A DNA stretch of 50,000 nucleotides from Symbiodinium natans (taxonomy: Eukaryota; Sar; Dinophyceae; Suessiales; Symbiodiniaceae), in contig CAJNDS010000621.1 of the NCBI GenBank assembly GCA_905221605.1, forward strand, positions 1 through 50,000, in the 5' to 3' direction. Shown one piece after another: positions 9,775-18,412 of the stretch. The first letter of the stretch is position 1. The number at the start of each line of letters is the position of its first letter. The notes under the pieces were generated by a model, which saw only the letters and a program-made list of their open reading frames with translations, did no database searches and was not told the origin of the DNA. A program made the translations under genes and the position numbers.

Positions 9775-10569
9775 TACACGGGAACGGTGCTTGGATTGTT
9801 GTCGTCTATGCAGTTGATGACAGCAAGGGACTGAGATGTGCGACCGCAGACACAAAAAGCAGGTGTCACATCAAAGCTCTGCATTATAATCCCTAAACCC
9901 CTAAACCTAAGATATACAATATTTACAAAACAGACCCAAAAATAATATCCACCCGAAAATACCCACAAATTCCCAAATAGAAGCATCACCAAATCCCAGA
10001 ATCCTTTCTATCCTACATCCTAAACCCCCCAAAACCCCAAAATAACAAATATCAAGTAGTCATATGCATAAAAAAGACCCGAAAGCAATATTCGCCCAAA
10101 ATACCCACAAATTCCCATATAAAATACACCCAAAATCACAAAATAAAATATATCATAGACCCTACACCAAAAAATCATAAATCCCCAACTTCGCCCGAGG
10201 GATATTGAATAAGAAAAGAAAACTTTGACTAAGAAAATGACAGGTGGACGTCTACATGCAGAACACTCACCACGACGAGTTCGACGCAACGGTGCGCCCT
10301 TCCTTTGGGTTAGGGTTTTAGTTTAGGGTTTTTAGTTTAGGGTTTCAGTTTAGGGTTTAGACCCTAAGCCCTAATCCCCTAAACCCTAAAAACGCGGACA
10401 ACGTCGGCTATTCCTATCATTGAGACGCAGAAGTCTCCAAAGTGTCGGCTCTTCCTCTCATTGGGACGCGCTTAGAGTTTTAGGGTTTAGTCTTTTTAGG
10501 GTTGTTGTGGTTTAGTTCTTTCGGTTTAGAAGGGTTGTTGTGGTTTATGTTAGGTTAGGACTATGTTTT

Positions 10570-10632
10570 AAAAAAGGGGCATTTCACATTCTTTTGTTTT
10601 CGTTTTATTAAAATATTCAATGCCCCTTTTTT
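10570..10632. repeat. 14-bp perfect inverted repeat
   Basis: Arms AAAAAAGGGGCATT (10570-10583) and AATGCCCCTTTTTT (10619-10632) around a 35-base T-rich loop. It could be a hairpin, the footprint of a small transposon, or the border between the host-like block and the viral core. Confidence 0.6.
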
Positions 10633-10763
10633 GGCGGTGTTTAGGGTTTTAGTATGCTTTATTTATCGGGCAGTCGCCCTAACCGCCGACCACCAGCACC
10701 ACCCAAGCCGCGCCAAGCCCAGCCCAAACCACACCCAAACCCAGAAAAAACACCACCCAAAAG

Positions 10764-10787
10764 GACTTAAAGACTTGAAGCCTTATA
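10764..10787 (+). promoter_or_regulatory. Triple 8-bp motif before the polymerase gene
   Basis: GACTTAAA, GACTTGAA and GCCTTATA stand in tandem and end 12 bp before the ATG. The same 24-bp layout occurs before the genes starting at 14974 (-), 16672 (+) and 28645 (+), in degenerate form before 15619 (-), and perhaps before 18085 (-). Probably an early promoter or an operator; the role is inferred from position. Confidence 0.7.
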
Positions 10788-10799
10788 GGGTATAGGTAT

Positions 10800-13700
10800 A
10801 TGGTAGAACCCCGTTTAAACGACGTGATGAAGTATGTTTTGAGTAGTAATATCGGTGAAATAAAGAAGAGAGGTAATAAAGAATTAAAAAAAGTAGTGAT
10901 TAATGGTAATGAATACAGATATAATAAAGAACAACCCTTCTCAACAAAATTAACCAACAAATTGAATTCAATTGCTAAAACTCAAGGTTTTAAACGTTAT
11001 GAGATACTACACAGAGCAGGACAACAAGCAAAAACGAGACAAGCCCTTAAATCATACGCAATAAGAAGAAAAGCAAAAATCACAGACGAAAGACAAGCAC
11101 TAAAAAGATACGCGAACACATATTCGATTACTAATATTAATTTGAACGGTTATCGTGGTTTATCTTATTTAAAATACCAAAAAGAAAGATTAACCGAATA
11201 CTTGAAAAAAGAAAAACAAATGAAAGTGTTAATAGAAGTGGATGTCGCATTTAATCATCCAGAAGAGGATGAAGTAAGACACACAATAAGAAGCAGAAGA
11301 TACAACATATTAAACGAAGAAGATTTAAACAAAGCCATAAACAACATGGCGGGCGACATTGAGGAACAAATAGAAAACTCACAATTAAAACGTTCAGGAT
11401 TAACAATAAAAAAGATAATGAAAATAACAATCCATTATGACAAATATGACCCTACAAGAGCAGGGTCTTATATTGAATTACCTAAGTGGATATCATTAAA
11501 GAAGGCATGTATCAACATTAAAAACGATGACGATTATTGTTTCAAATATTGCGTTCAATGTTATTTTTACAATATCTTTAAAAATCACAATCCCGAAAGA
11601 ATGTATCATTATAATAAGTTGAAAAACAATGACTCTTTCTTAAAATGGGATGATGTTAATTTTCCAGCTTCTAATGATGATATAGATTATTTTGAAGAGA
11701 TTAATGAAGGTAGTATTTCAATAAATGTTTATGTTATAGACGAGGATAAACAAAAGATAAGAGCAGACAGAATAACAAAAAAGTTAAGACCAACATGTCA
11801 TGTAAATCTGTTACGCTTAGAAAAGGATGATAAAAGTCATTATGTTTTGATAAAGGATTATTCGAGATTAATGAGTTCTCAGACAAACAAACATAAAACA
11901 AAACTGTTTCATTGTCAATTTTGTCAGAAAGGCTTTCAGAAAGAAAACTTACTAACGCAACATACTATAAAAGGATGTATGGCAAATAACATTCAAAACG
12001 TAGAGATGCCAGAAAAGGATAAAACATTTTTCAAGAACCACTATAAAAAGCTTAAATGTCCATATGTTATATACGGTGATTTTGAATGTTTAACAACACA
12101 AACAGATGAAGGTATAAAAGGGACATATCAGGAACATAAACCATCGGGTTTTATGTTAAACGTTGTTAATTCAATAACCGATGAATGTAAGCCTTACTTA
12201 TACAGAGGTGAAGATTGCATGAACAAATTCTGCGAAACCATGAATGAGATAAGGGAAGAAATCATGTATGTAATAAAACATCCCTTATCAATGAATGACT
12301 TAACAGACAAAGAACAAAAAGAATACGACGAAGCCAAAAGGTGTCATATTTGTAACGGTTGTTTTGATAACAAAAAGGACGGAAAAAAGAAGGTAAGAGA
12401 CCATTGTCATTTTACAGGACAATATAGAGGTCCAGCACACTTAAAATGTAATCTTGATTTTTGTTTTAAAGATTTCAAAATCCCAGTTTTCTTTCATAAT
12501 CTTAAGAATTATGACGCGCACTTAATTATATCCAACTTGGATAAGTTAGACACGGAAAAAGAAGAAATAAACGTAATTGCACAAAACAGCGAAAAGTTCA
12601 TAACCTTTTGTCTTAAAGAGCTTGAGTTTAAAGATACGTTCAGTTTTTTATCTTCTTCCTTAGATAAGCTTGTTAAGCTAACAAAATATGAAGAAAATGA
12701 TAAGCGCGAAAATTGGACGGAAAACTTCAAATTCAGCAGAACAAGCAAATACATAACATCAGATGAGGATTTAGATTTATTAACGGATAAGGGCGTTTAT
12801 CCATATGATTACTTCACAGATTTTAAGAAATTTAATGAAACATCCCTACCATCAATTGAAGATTTTTATAGTCAGCTTACGGAACAGAACATAGAACAAA
12901 AAGAATATGACAGAGCAAAACACATATGGAACCATTTTAACATAAAAGACTTGGGAGAATACCACGACTTATATTTGCAAACAGATGTGTTTTTATTAAC
13001 AGACGTCTTTGAAAACTTTAGAACTAAATGTTTAGAAGATTACGGCTTAGACCCAGCTCATTATTACACATTACCTAATTTTAGTTGGGACGCGATGCTT
13101 TTAAAAACAGGTGTTTGCTTACAACTGGTTCAAGATGAAGAGATTTATAAAATGTTTGAAAAAGGACTTCGAGGTGGCATGTGTCAAACATCATTAAGAA
13201 AAGCAGACGCAAACAATAAATACATGGGTGAAGATTATGATAAATCTAAGGAATCATCATATATAAATTACTTAGATGCTAATAACTTATATGGTTTAGC
13301 CATGTGTCAAAAATTGCCATACAAAGATATTAAATTTGAAGATAAGCCCTTAACCGAAGAAGAAATAATTAATTATACTGACGGTTCTCTCGGCTTTATT
13401 GTAGATGTTGATTTAGAGTATCCCGACGAAGTCCATGAGAAACATAAGGATTACCCATTAGCACCGCAAATAATGAATGTTACCGCAGACATGTTATCGG
13501 AAACACAGAAGGGAATATATAAATCATATAATCACAATAAAGAGCCTACAGATGAGAAAACAAACAAGCTAATCTTAAATGTATATGATAAAAATAGATA
13601 TGTATGTCACGTTAAGATTTTACAGTATTATCTGAAACAAGGCTTGAAAATAAAGCGTGTTTGGAGAACAATATCTTTCAAACAAAAGGCATGGCTAAAA

Positions 13701-14543
13701 CCATGGATTGATTTTAACACTAACAAAAGAAAACAGGCAACATCAGATTTTGAAAAAGATATGTATAAATTAATGAATAACGCTTGCTACGGTAAAACAA
13801 TGGAAAACGTAAGAGAACATATAGATTTTGAATTAGTTAATACACCTCAACGTTATCAAAAATGTGTTAATAGTCCTACATTTAAACATAGACATATAAT
13901 TAATGAAAATCTCGTAGGAGTTGAAAAGCTAAAACACACAGTATTATTAAATAAGCCTATATATGCGGGTATGTGTATCTTAGACTTATCTAAGTTACAT
14001 ATGTATTCGTTTTATTATGACGTTCTAAAAAAGAAATACGAAGACAACATAAGATTAATATATACTGATACTGACAGCTTCGTTATACATACTAAAACAG
14101 ATGATATATATGAAGACTTCCAAGAAATAAGTAATCACATGGACTTTAGCGGCTATGATAAAAATCATAAATGCTATGACCCAAAAAATAAGAAGGTATT
14201 AGGAAAATTCAAAGATGAATGCGACGGCAAGATAATAACAAGCTTCATAGGATTAAAGCCTAAATCTTATGCATTCAAGATACATAATGAACAGAATGAA
14301 GAAAAGAAAAGCAAAGGCATAGTAAAACATAAAGTTAAGAAAGAATTCAATTATAAAAGATACGAAGACACCTTAAACAATGAATGTATAGATAACAGCG
14401 TAACATTTAACAGCATACGTTCAAAAAATCATCAGATATATAGCATAAAACAAACAAAACAAGCTCTAAGCAGTTATGATAATAAAAGGTATTACATAAA
14501 TAACATAGAAAGTTTGCCATATGGGTTTTTTAGCATAAAGTAG
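10800..14543 (+). CDS. polB: Protein-primed family B DNA polymerase
   Basis: 1247 aa; would copy the element's DNA from its ends. Exonuclease motifs are YGDFE (about 424), FFHNLKNYDAHL (about 564) and YLQTDVFLL (about 724). Polymerase motifs are YLDANNLYGLAM (about 824), KLMNNACYGKT (about 990) and YTDTDS (about 1088). A C2H2 finger (HCQFCQKGF..., about 370-392) and a CHIC...DHCHFTGQYRG...HLKCN zinc/HNH-like insertion (about 514-552) are typical of Maverick and adintovirus polymerases. The N-terminal ~360 residues are not recognised and may carry the terminal-protein function. All catalytic aspartates are present. It starts 12 bp after the triple motif and converges with the gene at 14579-14974. 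Confidence 0.97.
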   Translation: MVEPRLNDVMKYVLSSNIGEIKKRGNKELKKVVINGNEYRYNKEQPFSTKLTNKLNSIAKTQGFKRYEILHRAGQQAKTRQALKSYAIRRKAKITDERQALKRYANTYSITNINLNGYRGLSYLKYQKERLTEYLKKEKQMKVLIEVDVAFNHPEEDEVRHTIRSRRYNILNEEDLNKAINNMAGDIEEQIENSQLKRSGLTIKKIMKITIHYDKYDPTRAGSYIELPKWISLKKACINIKNDDDYCFKYCVQCYFYNIFKNHNPERMYHYNKLKNNDSFLKWDDVNFPASNDDIDYFEEINEGSISINVYVIDEDKQKIRADRITKKLRPTCHVNLLRLEKDDKSHYVLIKDYSRLMSSQTNKHKTKLFHCQFCQKGFQKENLLTQHTIKGCMANNIQNVEMPEKDKTFFKNHYKKLKCPYVIYGDFECLTTQTDEGIKGTYQEHKPSGFMLNVVNSITDECKPYLYRGEDCMNKFCETMNEIREEIMYVIKHPLSMNDLTDKEQKEYDEAKRCHICNGCFDNKKDGKKKVRDHCHFTGQYRGPAHLKCNLDFCFKDFKIPVFFHNLKNYDAHLIISNLDKLDTEKEEINVIAQNSEKFITFCLKELEFKDTFSFLSSSLDKLVKLTKYEENDKRENWTENFKFSRTSKYITSDEDLDLLTDKGVYPYDYFTDFKKFNETSLPSIEDFYSQLTEQNIEQKEYDRAKHIWNHFNIKDLGEYHDLYLQTDVFLLTDVFENFRTKCLEDYGLDPAHYYTLPNFSWDAMLLKTGVCLQLVQDEEIYKMFEKGLRGGMCQTSLRKADANNKYMGEDYDKSKESSYINYLDANNLYGLAMCQKLPYKDIKFEDKPLTEEEIINYTDGSLGFIVDVDLEYPDEVHEKHKDYPLAPQIMNVTADMLSETQKGIYKSYNHNKEPTDEKTNKLILNVYDKNRYVCHVKILQYYLKQGLKIKRVWRTISFKQKAWLKPWIDFNTNKRKQATSDFEKDMYKLMNNACYGKTMENVREHIDFELVNTPQRYQKCVNSPTFKHRHIINENLVGVEKLKHTVLLNKPIYAGMCILDLSKLHMYSFYYDVLKKKYEDNIRLIYTDTDSFVIHTKTDDIYEDFQEISNHMDFSGYDKNHKCYDPKNKKVLGKFKDECDGKIITSFIGLKPKSYAFKIHNEQNEEKKSKGIVKHKVKKEFNYKRYEDTLNNECIDNSVTFNSIRSKNHQIYSIKQTKQALSSYDNKRYYINNIESLPYGFFSIK

Positions 14544-14552
14544 AAAAAATAG

Positions 14553-14578
14553 ATATTGATAAAAACAATTATCAATAT
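14553..14578. terminator. Palindrome between convergent genes
   Basis: Perfect 10-bp arms ATATTGATAA / TTATCAATAT with a 6-nt loop AAACAA, between the ends of polB and the converging zinc-finger gene. It could end both transcripts. Confidence 0.6.
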
Positions 14579-14974
14579 TTATTTAATTGGCATTGGAACA
14601 TGCCCAAACGTTATTGATTTTAAAATTTTGTCTCTTGCTTCGTCTTGTCTTTTTTCTAACTGTCGTGACTTACACTTTTGAGTTAGGTAATGGCGGGATT
14701 TATTCGCCTTTGTGCTTATACACGCACCGCATCTATCACATGTCCAACCGACTTTAAGCTTTGTTTGAAAATAGTCTCTAAAATATCCGTTTTCCTTATT
14801 TTTTGCGTTGTTACTGTCATTTAATGCCTTACGCTTCTGTTCCCGCGTGGGCTCTTCTTCTTTCTCGGTGTCTGTGGTAAAGCTTCCCGCATCTTCTACC
14901 GAATTCCATAGTATATCAAATAATTCGTCGTCTATCACTGACTTTTTGCCATTATGCACAAAAAAGCTTGTCAT
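14579..14974 (-). CDS. Small zinc-finger protein
   Basis: 131 aa. Residues about 1-70 are acidic and Lys/Glu-rich. Residues about 79-101 hold a zinc-finger-like CDRCGACISTKANKSRH...C motif. The same type of finger ends the neighbouring GIY-YIG nuclease (CEKCGA...H...C), which suggests shared ancestry or shared DNA targeting. Start chosen at the ATG 10 bp after the triple motif, which itself overlaps the stop of the upstream nuclease gene. A DNA-binding or regulatory role is plausible but unproven. Confidence 0.8.
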   Translation of the reverse strand: MTSFFVHNGKKSVIDDELFDILWNSVEDAGSFTTDTEKEEEPTREQKRKALNDSNNAKNKENGYFRDYFQTKLKVGWTCDRCGACISTKANKSRHYLTQKCKSRQLEKRQDEARDKILKSITFGHVPMPIK

Positions 14975-14984
14975 CCAATTATTC

Positions 14985-15008
14985 TATAAGGCTTCTACTC
15001 TTTAAGCC
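14985..15008 (-). promoter_or_regulatory. Triple 8-bp motif overlapping a stop codon
   Basis: On the - strand GGCTTAAA, GAGTAGAA and GCCTTATA, ending 10 bp before the ATG at 14974. The TAA stop of the GIY-YIG gene lies inside the first half-site, so coding sequence and regulatory motif share bases. Confidence 0.65.
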
Positions 15009-15619
15009 GTTTTCCCGCGTTGCATACATCTCTTAGTCTGTTGGTGTGTCTTCATGTCGTATTTTCTTACAATTGCCCCGCATTTCTCACACGTTGCCTT
15101 TTCAGACACTTTTTGCTTGTTGTTCTGTCGCCACTCACTATTGTATTTCTGAACGTGTTCTTTGTTGTCCTGCTTCCAATTTCTATTATATTCTTGATAA
15201 TGTTCCTTTCGCTCCTCTCTGTATGCTTTAAGCTTCTCCTTGTTGTTTTCTCTATAAGCTTTGTCTGTTTCACGTTTATGTTCCTTTGTAGCATCTCTGA
15301 ATTCTTGTTGTGTTCTTCCTGCTATATGTTTGTTAATACACTCAGTATTTTGTATGTGAAAACCTTCTCGTCGTAGTAACTCATCTTTGCTATTACATGG
15401 ATAATTCTCCACTAATTCTATTTTACAATTTAAAATGTCATAAGTGTCAAATATATCGAACGAACGTGTTTTTCCATGGTTTCCCTTCAAATATGAATTA
15501 TAATGATGTCTATGTCTTGCCATTCTTTGACTTAAACTTTCGCAAGTGCTACCAATATAACACATGTTATAGCCATTATCAACTATTTTATAAATTTTAC
15601 CGTTCTCATATCTTGTCAT
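15002..15619 (-). CDS. GIY-YIG endonuclease with C-terminal zinc finger
   Basis: 205 aa from the second ATG at 15619; an ATG at 15634 would add five residues. I prefer 15619 because it begins MTRYENGKIYKI as the family does, and it places a degenerate triple motif 12 bp upstream. The N-terminal ~85 residues show KIYKI, CYIGST and a conserved-type RMARHRHHY segment. The middle is a Lys/Glu/Tyr/Asn-rich repeated helical stretch (QEYNRNW, QKYNSEW). The end carries CEKCGAIVRKYDMKTHQQTKRC-type zinc ligands. GIY-YIG nucleases cut DNA; here a role in recombination, replication or homing is possible. It lies between integrase and the small zinc-finger gene, all on the - strand. Confidence 0.92.
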   Translation of the reverse strand: MTRYENGKIYKIVDNGYNMCYIGSTCESLSQRMARHRHHYNSYLKGNHGKTRSFDIFDTYDILNCKIELVENYPCNSKDELLRREGFHIQNTECINKHIAGRTQQEFRDATKEHKRETDKAYRENNKEKLKAYREERKEHYQEYNRNWKQDNKEHVQKYNSEWRQNNKQKVSEKATCEKCGAIVRKYDMKTHQQTKRCMQRGKTA

Positions 15620-15631
15620 ATCTCTACTTAT

Positions 15632-15655
15632 CATTCTTTTCTTGTCTTTAAGATG
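15632..15655 (-). promoter_or_regulatory. Degenerate triple motif before the nuclease gene
   Basis: On the - strand ATCTTAAA, GACAAGAA and AAGAATGA in the same 8-bp register, 12 bp before the ATG at 15619. The first half-site is good, the third poor. Confidence 0.4.
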
Positions 15656-15657
15656 TT

Positions 15658-16590
15658 TTATTCATTCACTAATAATAGTTCATGCCTATTATACTGTTTA
15701 GTTTTACCTTCTAAAATATAGAACTTATTTAATGTGGTATCTCTATCTACTTTGGCAACTGTATAAATTTGTGGATGCCACCGACTACGGGTCTCCTTCC
15801 TCGAACTATAATTTCCTTTTCCTTTGTCGTATATTTTGACTTTATCCCCTTCTTCTATTTTAGGATAATTTCTTAAATATTTTTCTTTCAACACTAAATT
15901 AGCCTTTACATTTACTTCGTTGTCGTCTTCGTGTGCTTTATTCGGTGTAAATCCTGTGCTCGAATGAACCATCATATTATTATATTTCTTTAATACTGGT
16001 TTCAACATTTCAGACCAACTTTGTTTAGTAAATTCGGCTCTGTCTCCTATCATTTTCTTAAAGGTTCTTATTGCTCTCTCGGCTACGTTAGCGTGTGTCA
16101 ATGTTACTATATGGTTAATACCTTCGCCTTTAAAATAATCTTGAAGTTTTTTAGAATTGAAGCTACCTTCATCGTCTGAATAAATACTCATCGGATGCCC
16201 TAACGTTTTGAAACACTCTAAAACCGCATCATATACATCAACACCATCTTTACTTTTTAATGGGACGACATGAACTTTTTTGCTAAATATATCAATACAT
16301 AAAAGGGCATATCTCAATTTATCTTTTGTTCCTGTGTCTCTCATTAAGCTTTGCATATCCATAATATCAATCTGAAATTCAAATCTGCTAAAAGGTGCAG
16401 AATAGCTATTAAAATTTTTGTATCCTTGCTTTTGCTTGTTAGGTTGCTTTTTAACCCAATCTTTAACAAATTGAAGACTCACACCTGCGCCATCTTTGTT
16501 AGCTTCCTTGTATAAACTCTGAATGCTACCATAACCACGTTCTAAGTCATAATATATATTGCTTAATATTTCTTCCTTGCTTAAACTCAT
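15658..16590 (-). CDS. int: Retroviral-type (rve) integrase
   Basis: 310 aa from the ATG at 16590 (MSLSKEEILSNIYYD); upstream codons in frame look non-coding. It would insert element DNA into host chromosomes. An N-terminal helical region (1-60) is followed by the DDE core: first Asp in FQIDIMDM (about D75), second in IYSDDEGSF (about D139) and Glu in NVAERAIRTFK (about E171). The C-terminal ~70 residues (GDKVKIYD ... WHPQIYTVAKV ... YNRHELLLVN) form the SH3/chromo-like tail usual in Polinton integrases. All three acidic residues are present. It is divergent from the gene at 16672. Confidence 0.95.
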   Translation of the reverse strand: MSLSKEEILSNIYYDLERGYGSIQSLYKEANKDGAGVSLQFVKDWVKKQPNKQKQGYKNFNSYSAPFSRFEFQIDIMDMQSLMRDTGTKDKLRYALLCIDIFSKKVHVVPLKSKDGVDVYDAVLECFKTLGHPMSIYSDDEGSFNSKKLQDYFKGEGINHIVTLTHANVAERAIRTFKKMIGDRAEFTKQSWSEMLKPVLKKYNNMMVHSSTGFTPNKAHEDDNEVNVKANLVLKEKYLRNYPKIEEGDKVKIYDKGKGNYSSRKETRSRWHPQIYTVAKVDRDTTLNKFYILEGKTKQYNRHELLLVNE

Positions 16591-16623
16591 ATAAAGAGTA
16601 GAGAAAAGAAGCAATGATAAAAA

Positions 16624-16660
16624 AGGACTTAAAAACGACTTAAAGACTTGACGACTTATT
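16624..16660 (+). promoter_or_regulatory. Triple 8-bp motif with an extra half-site
   Basis: GACTTAAAGACTTGACGACTTATT-type half-sites at 16637-16660, with an additional GGACTTAAA at 16625-16633. The motif ends 11 bp before the ATG at 16672, in the spacer between divergent integrase and 16672 genes. Confidence 0.6.
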
Positions 16661-16671
16661 ATGTTAGTGAG

Positions 16672-17232
16672 ATGAAGGCTTGTATTTACAATTGTCCTAA
16701 CTGTCAAAAGTTAAAAAACCTTGAGTTGTGCTTTCCTGATAATGTCAATGACAATATTAAGGAATTCCTAACTTGTTCTGATATTATTGACAATGATGTT
16801 TATGATGACCTATATCTGTTTGCTCGGATGTATCCCTTAGACTTAACCCAGAAAGAAATAAAACGTTGTTGTTTTGATTTTAGAGTAGACCCAAATCTTT
16901 TTCGTAAATATATCAATACTAATACAATGGAGCACATTAAAACCATATATGATAATTTTTATGACTTGCACTTTTGCGCTGAATATTTTAACAAACGTGC
17001 TACTTGTTTCGGTGATTTATTCTTTTACAACAACAAGATGTATAGTGAAGTTTATATAATACTTGAAATTGTCATAGACATATATTTATTTAAGAAGAAT
17101 ACAAGATGTAAGCCTCACGATTATAAGTTCTTCAAACATGATATTCATGAAGAAATATTTGATATAATGGAAAAACAAGCTGAAAGTATATTGGCATGTA
17201 AAACAAACAAAAGTATTCTCAAACAAACCTAA
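16672..17232 (+). CDS. Unrecognised Cys-rich protein
   Basis: 186 aa from the ATG at 16672; the open frame extends upstream without an ATG, and this start fits the triple motif. It begins MKACIYNCPNCQKLKNLELC, which holds a CxxC pair and could bind zinc. The rest is rich in Asp, Tyr and Phe, with a hydrophobic EVYIILEIVIDIYLF segment near residues 126-140. The family is not recognised. Sharing the motif with the polymerase suggests expression with replication genes. Confidence 0.7.
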   Translation: MKACIYNCPNCQKLKNLELCFPDNVNDNIKEFLTCSDIIDNDVYDDLYLFARMYPLDLTQKEIKRCCFDFRVDPNLFRKYINTNTMEHIKTIYDNFYDLHFCAEYFNKRATCFGDLFFYNNKMYSEVYIILEIVIDIYLFKKNTRCKPHDYKFFKHDIHEEIFDIMEKQAESILACKTNKSILKQT

Positions 17233-17263
17233 CTATTAATAGGTTACATTAATAATTAAGTTT

Positions 17264-17289
17264 AACACGTTTTAAAGGTAAAGCGTGTT
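17264..17289. terminator. Palindrome after the gene at 16672-17232
   Basis: Arms AACACGTTTT / AAAGCGTGTT (one G-T pair) with a 6-nt loop AAAGGT, 31 bp after the stop and 12 bp before the next ATG. Confidence 0.5.
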
Positions 17290-17301
17290 ACAACCTTAAT
17301 C

Positions 17302-17679
17302 ATGGGAAGTTCAACATCTACCCAACAAACAACAACACGACCTTTAATAAATCCTAAACCTATACATGTTCATCCTAAATTCTCGATGGGTGAATGTATA
17401 TTTACAGTTGATAACCCCGAACTGTATAGAGACCACTCATGTAAAGTAATATTTAAATATGTTGTAAATGATGAAGTTTGTAAAGATATACGCGGGAAGA
17501 TAATAAAAGATATAATAACTGGATGTTCACATTATACCGAATGGTATTTAAGGACATACATACCCATCGAAAACGAAGATAAAAATAATTGGTTTGTATT
17601 TAAAACAACCCTCGGAGAACTTGAAGAAACAATCGCCATTTATAAATTAAATAACTTTTCATATCATATTTATCCTTGA
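17302..17679 (+). CDS. Unrecognised protein with myristoylation-like start
   Basis: 125 aa. The start MGSSTSTQ matches the N-myristoylation pattern (Gly2, Ser6), so the protein may attach to membranes. The remainder (residues about 25-125) looks like a compact domain with beta-type segments and four cysteines, and no transmembrane helix. Family not recognised. It converges with the gene at 17717-18085. Confidence 0.65.
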   Translation: MGSSTSTQQTTTRPLINPKPIHVHPKFSMGECIFTVDNPELYRDHSCKVIFKYVVNDEVCKDIRGKIIKDIITGCSHYTEWYLRTYIPIENEDKNNWFVFKTTLGELEETIAIYKLNNFSYHIYP

Positions 17680-17684
17680 TGAGT

Positions 17685-17709
17685 TTTAATATTATCAAAT
17701 AATATTAAA
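17685..17709. terminator. Palindrome between convergent genes
   Basis: Perfect 11-bp arms TTTAATATTAT / ATAATATTAAA around CAA, 5 bp after one stop and 7 bp before the other. Confidence 0.6.
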
Positions 17710-17716
17710 TCACATC

Positions 17717-18085
17717 TCACTCCTCGCTTTTAGCGGGTGTTTTAAATTGATACTTTTCTTGTTCTTTGTTGAATTCGATATCATAATATTTCAATGTGTC
17801 TTCTTTTGGGACTTTGATTTCGCCCTTATTCAGTCTTTCCATGTAAGTTTTCCTTTTCTTGCTCCAATCGCTTTTCTCGCTTTTATCAACTGGTGTTGTC
17901 GTTGTGTTTTTTTCATAAGTGCTTGGTTTCTTAACATTATCCTTAACCAATTGTTGAACAATACCTAAAATTTCGTTAATCTTCAATTGAGTCATATTGT
18001 GATTTTCTATAACAGTGTTATAAATCATGACGTTCGACACTTGTCTCACGTGCTCCGCGTCCGTGCTCACCTTACCCTCGGTCAT
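17717..18085 (-). CDS. Unrecognised charged protein
   Basis: 122 aa. A helical N-terminal half (about 5-50) is followed by a Lys/Thr/Ser-rich linker and a basic KKRKTYMERLNKGEIKVP segment. No catalytic motif is seen. Upstream (18102-18116, - strand) GTCTAAAGGGTAGAA partly resembles the first two half-sites of the triple motif, so it may belong to the same regulatory class. Confidence 0.6.
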   Translation of the reverse strand: MTEGKVSTDAEHVRQVSNVMIYNTVIENHNMTQLKINEILGIVQQLVKDNVKKPSTYEKNTTTTPVDKSEKSDWSKKRKTYMERLNKGEIKVPKEDTLKYYDIEFNKEQEKYQFKTPAKSEE

Positions 18086-18101
18086 ATACGTTATTACGTA
18101 T
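18086..18101. terminator. Small palindrome after the gene at 18110-18412
   Basis: Perfect 6-bp arms ATACGT / ACGTAT around TATT. It lies both after the stop at 18110 and directly before the ATG at 18085. Confidence 0.35.
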
Positions 18102-18109
18102 TCTACCCT

Positions 18110-18412
18110 TTAGACCCTGATAATCTCCTCAATATCGGCATCGCTCAAGGGTTCTTTTACGTGTTGAATACACCACCCTTTCGGCTTCAAGTGTTCAATT
18201 ATACTTTTAATGTGTGCTTCTGTCTGTGGTTTTCTTAAGTCAATCTGTGCCCAAATAAACTTAAATGTTTCGGGTTCATATTTTAATAATCTTTGTTCCC
18301 ATCCTAAACTCGTCCAACAATCTAAATCAATACCTGTAACATAATAATCGCATTTTTCAGCCACTTTTGCTATCGAGATTTTGTTCTGGTAAATGTTTAG
18401 AAGTTTTCCCAT
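18110..18412 (-). CDS. Unrecognised 100-aa protein overlapping its upstream gene
   Basis: Begins MGKLLNIYQNKISIAK and has a mixed alpha/beta look (CDYYVTGIDLDCW, FKFIWAQIDL, HIKSIIEHLKPKGW). Its first 19 codons overlap the end of the gene at 18357-18590 in another frame. The start is preceded by GGGTAATATAT, similar to the AT-rich starts of other element genes, which favours a real overlap over a frameshift. Family not recognised. Confidence 0.6.
   Translation of the reverse strand: MGKLLNIYQNKISIAKVAEKCDYYVTGIDLDCWTSLGWEQRLLKYEPETFKFIWAQIDLRKPQTEAHIKSIIEHLKPKGWCIQHVKEPLSDADIEEIIRV

Larger units (their letters stand above)
9363..10763. other. Non-coding block between cargo gene and polymerase
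   Basis: Contains the 23-bp tandem repeat, then A/C-rich sequence. Within that, a ~45-bp imperfect direct repeat (about 9930-9978 and 10072-10120) shares ACCCACAAATTCCCA. Telomere-like TTTAGGG/CCCTAAA patches occur at 9893-9910 and 10308-10390. A 24-bp direct repeat occurs at 10405-10428 and 10446-10469, and a long-arm inverted repeat at 10570-10632. I see no convincing gene; two - strand frames here are hydrophobic shadows of A/C-rich DNA. Confidence 0.7.

Noticed and set aside
10020-10289. Hydrophobic - strand frame that could be a membrane protein
   Set aside because: It arises from A/C-rich direct repeats; no motif or regular helix pattern supports a gene.
16648-16671. Upstream extension of the gene at 16672
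   Set aside because: It would need a TTG start inside the triple motif; the ATG at 16672 fits the spacing seen at other genes.
16591-16707. 39-residue N-terminal extension of the integrase
   Set aside because: It runs through the intergenic motif region and lacks family similarity; the ATG at 16590 gives a normal integrase start.
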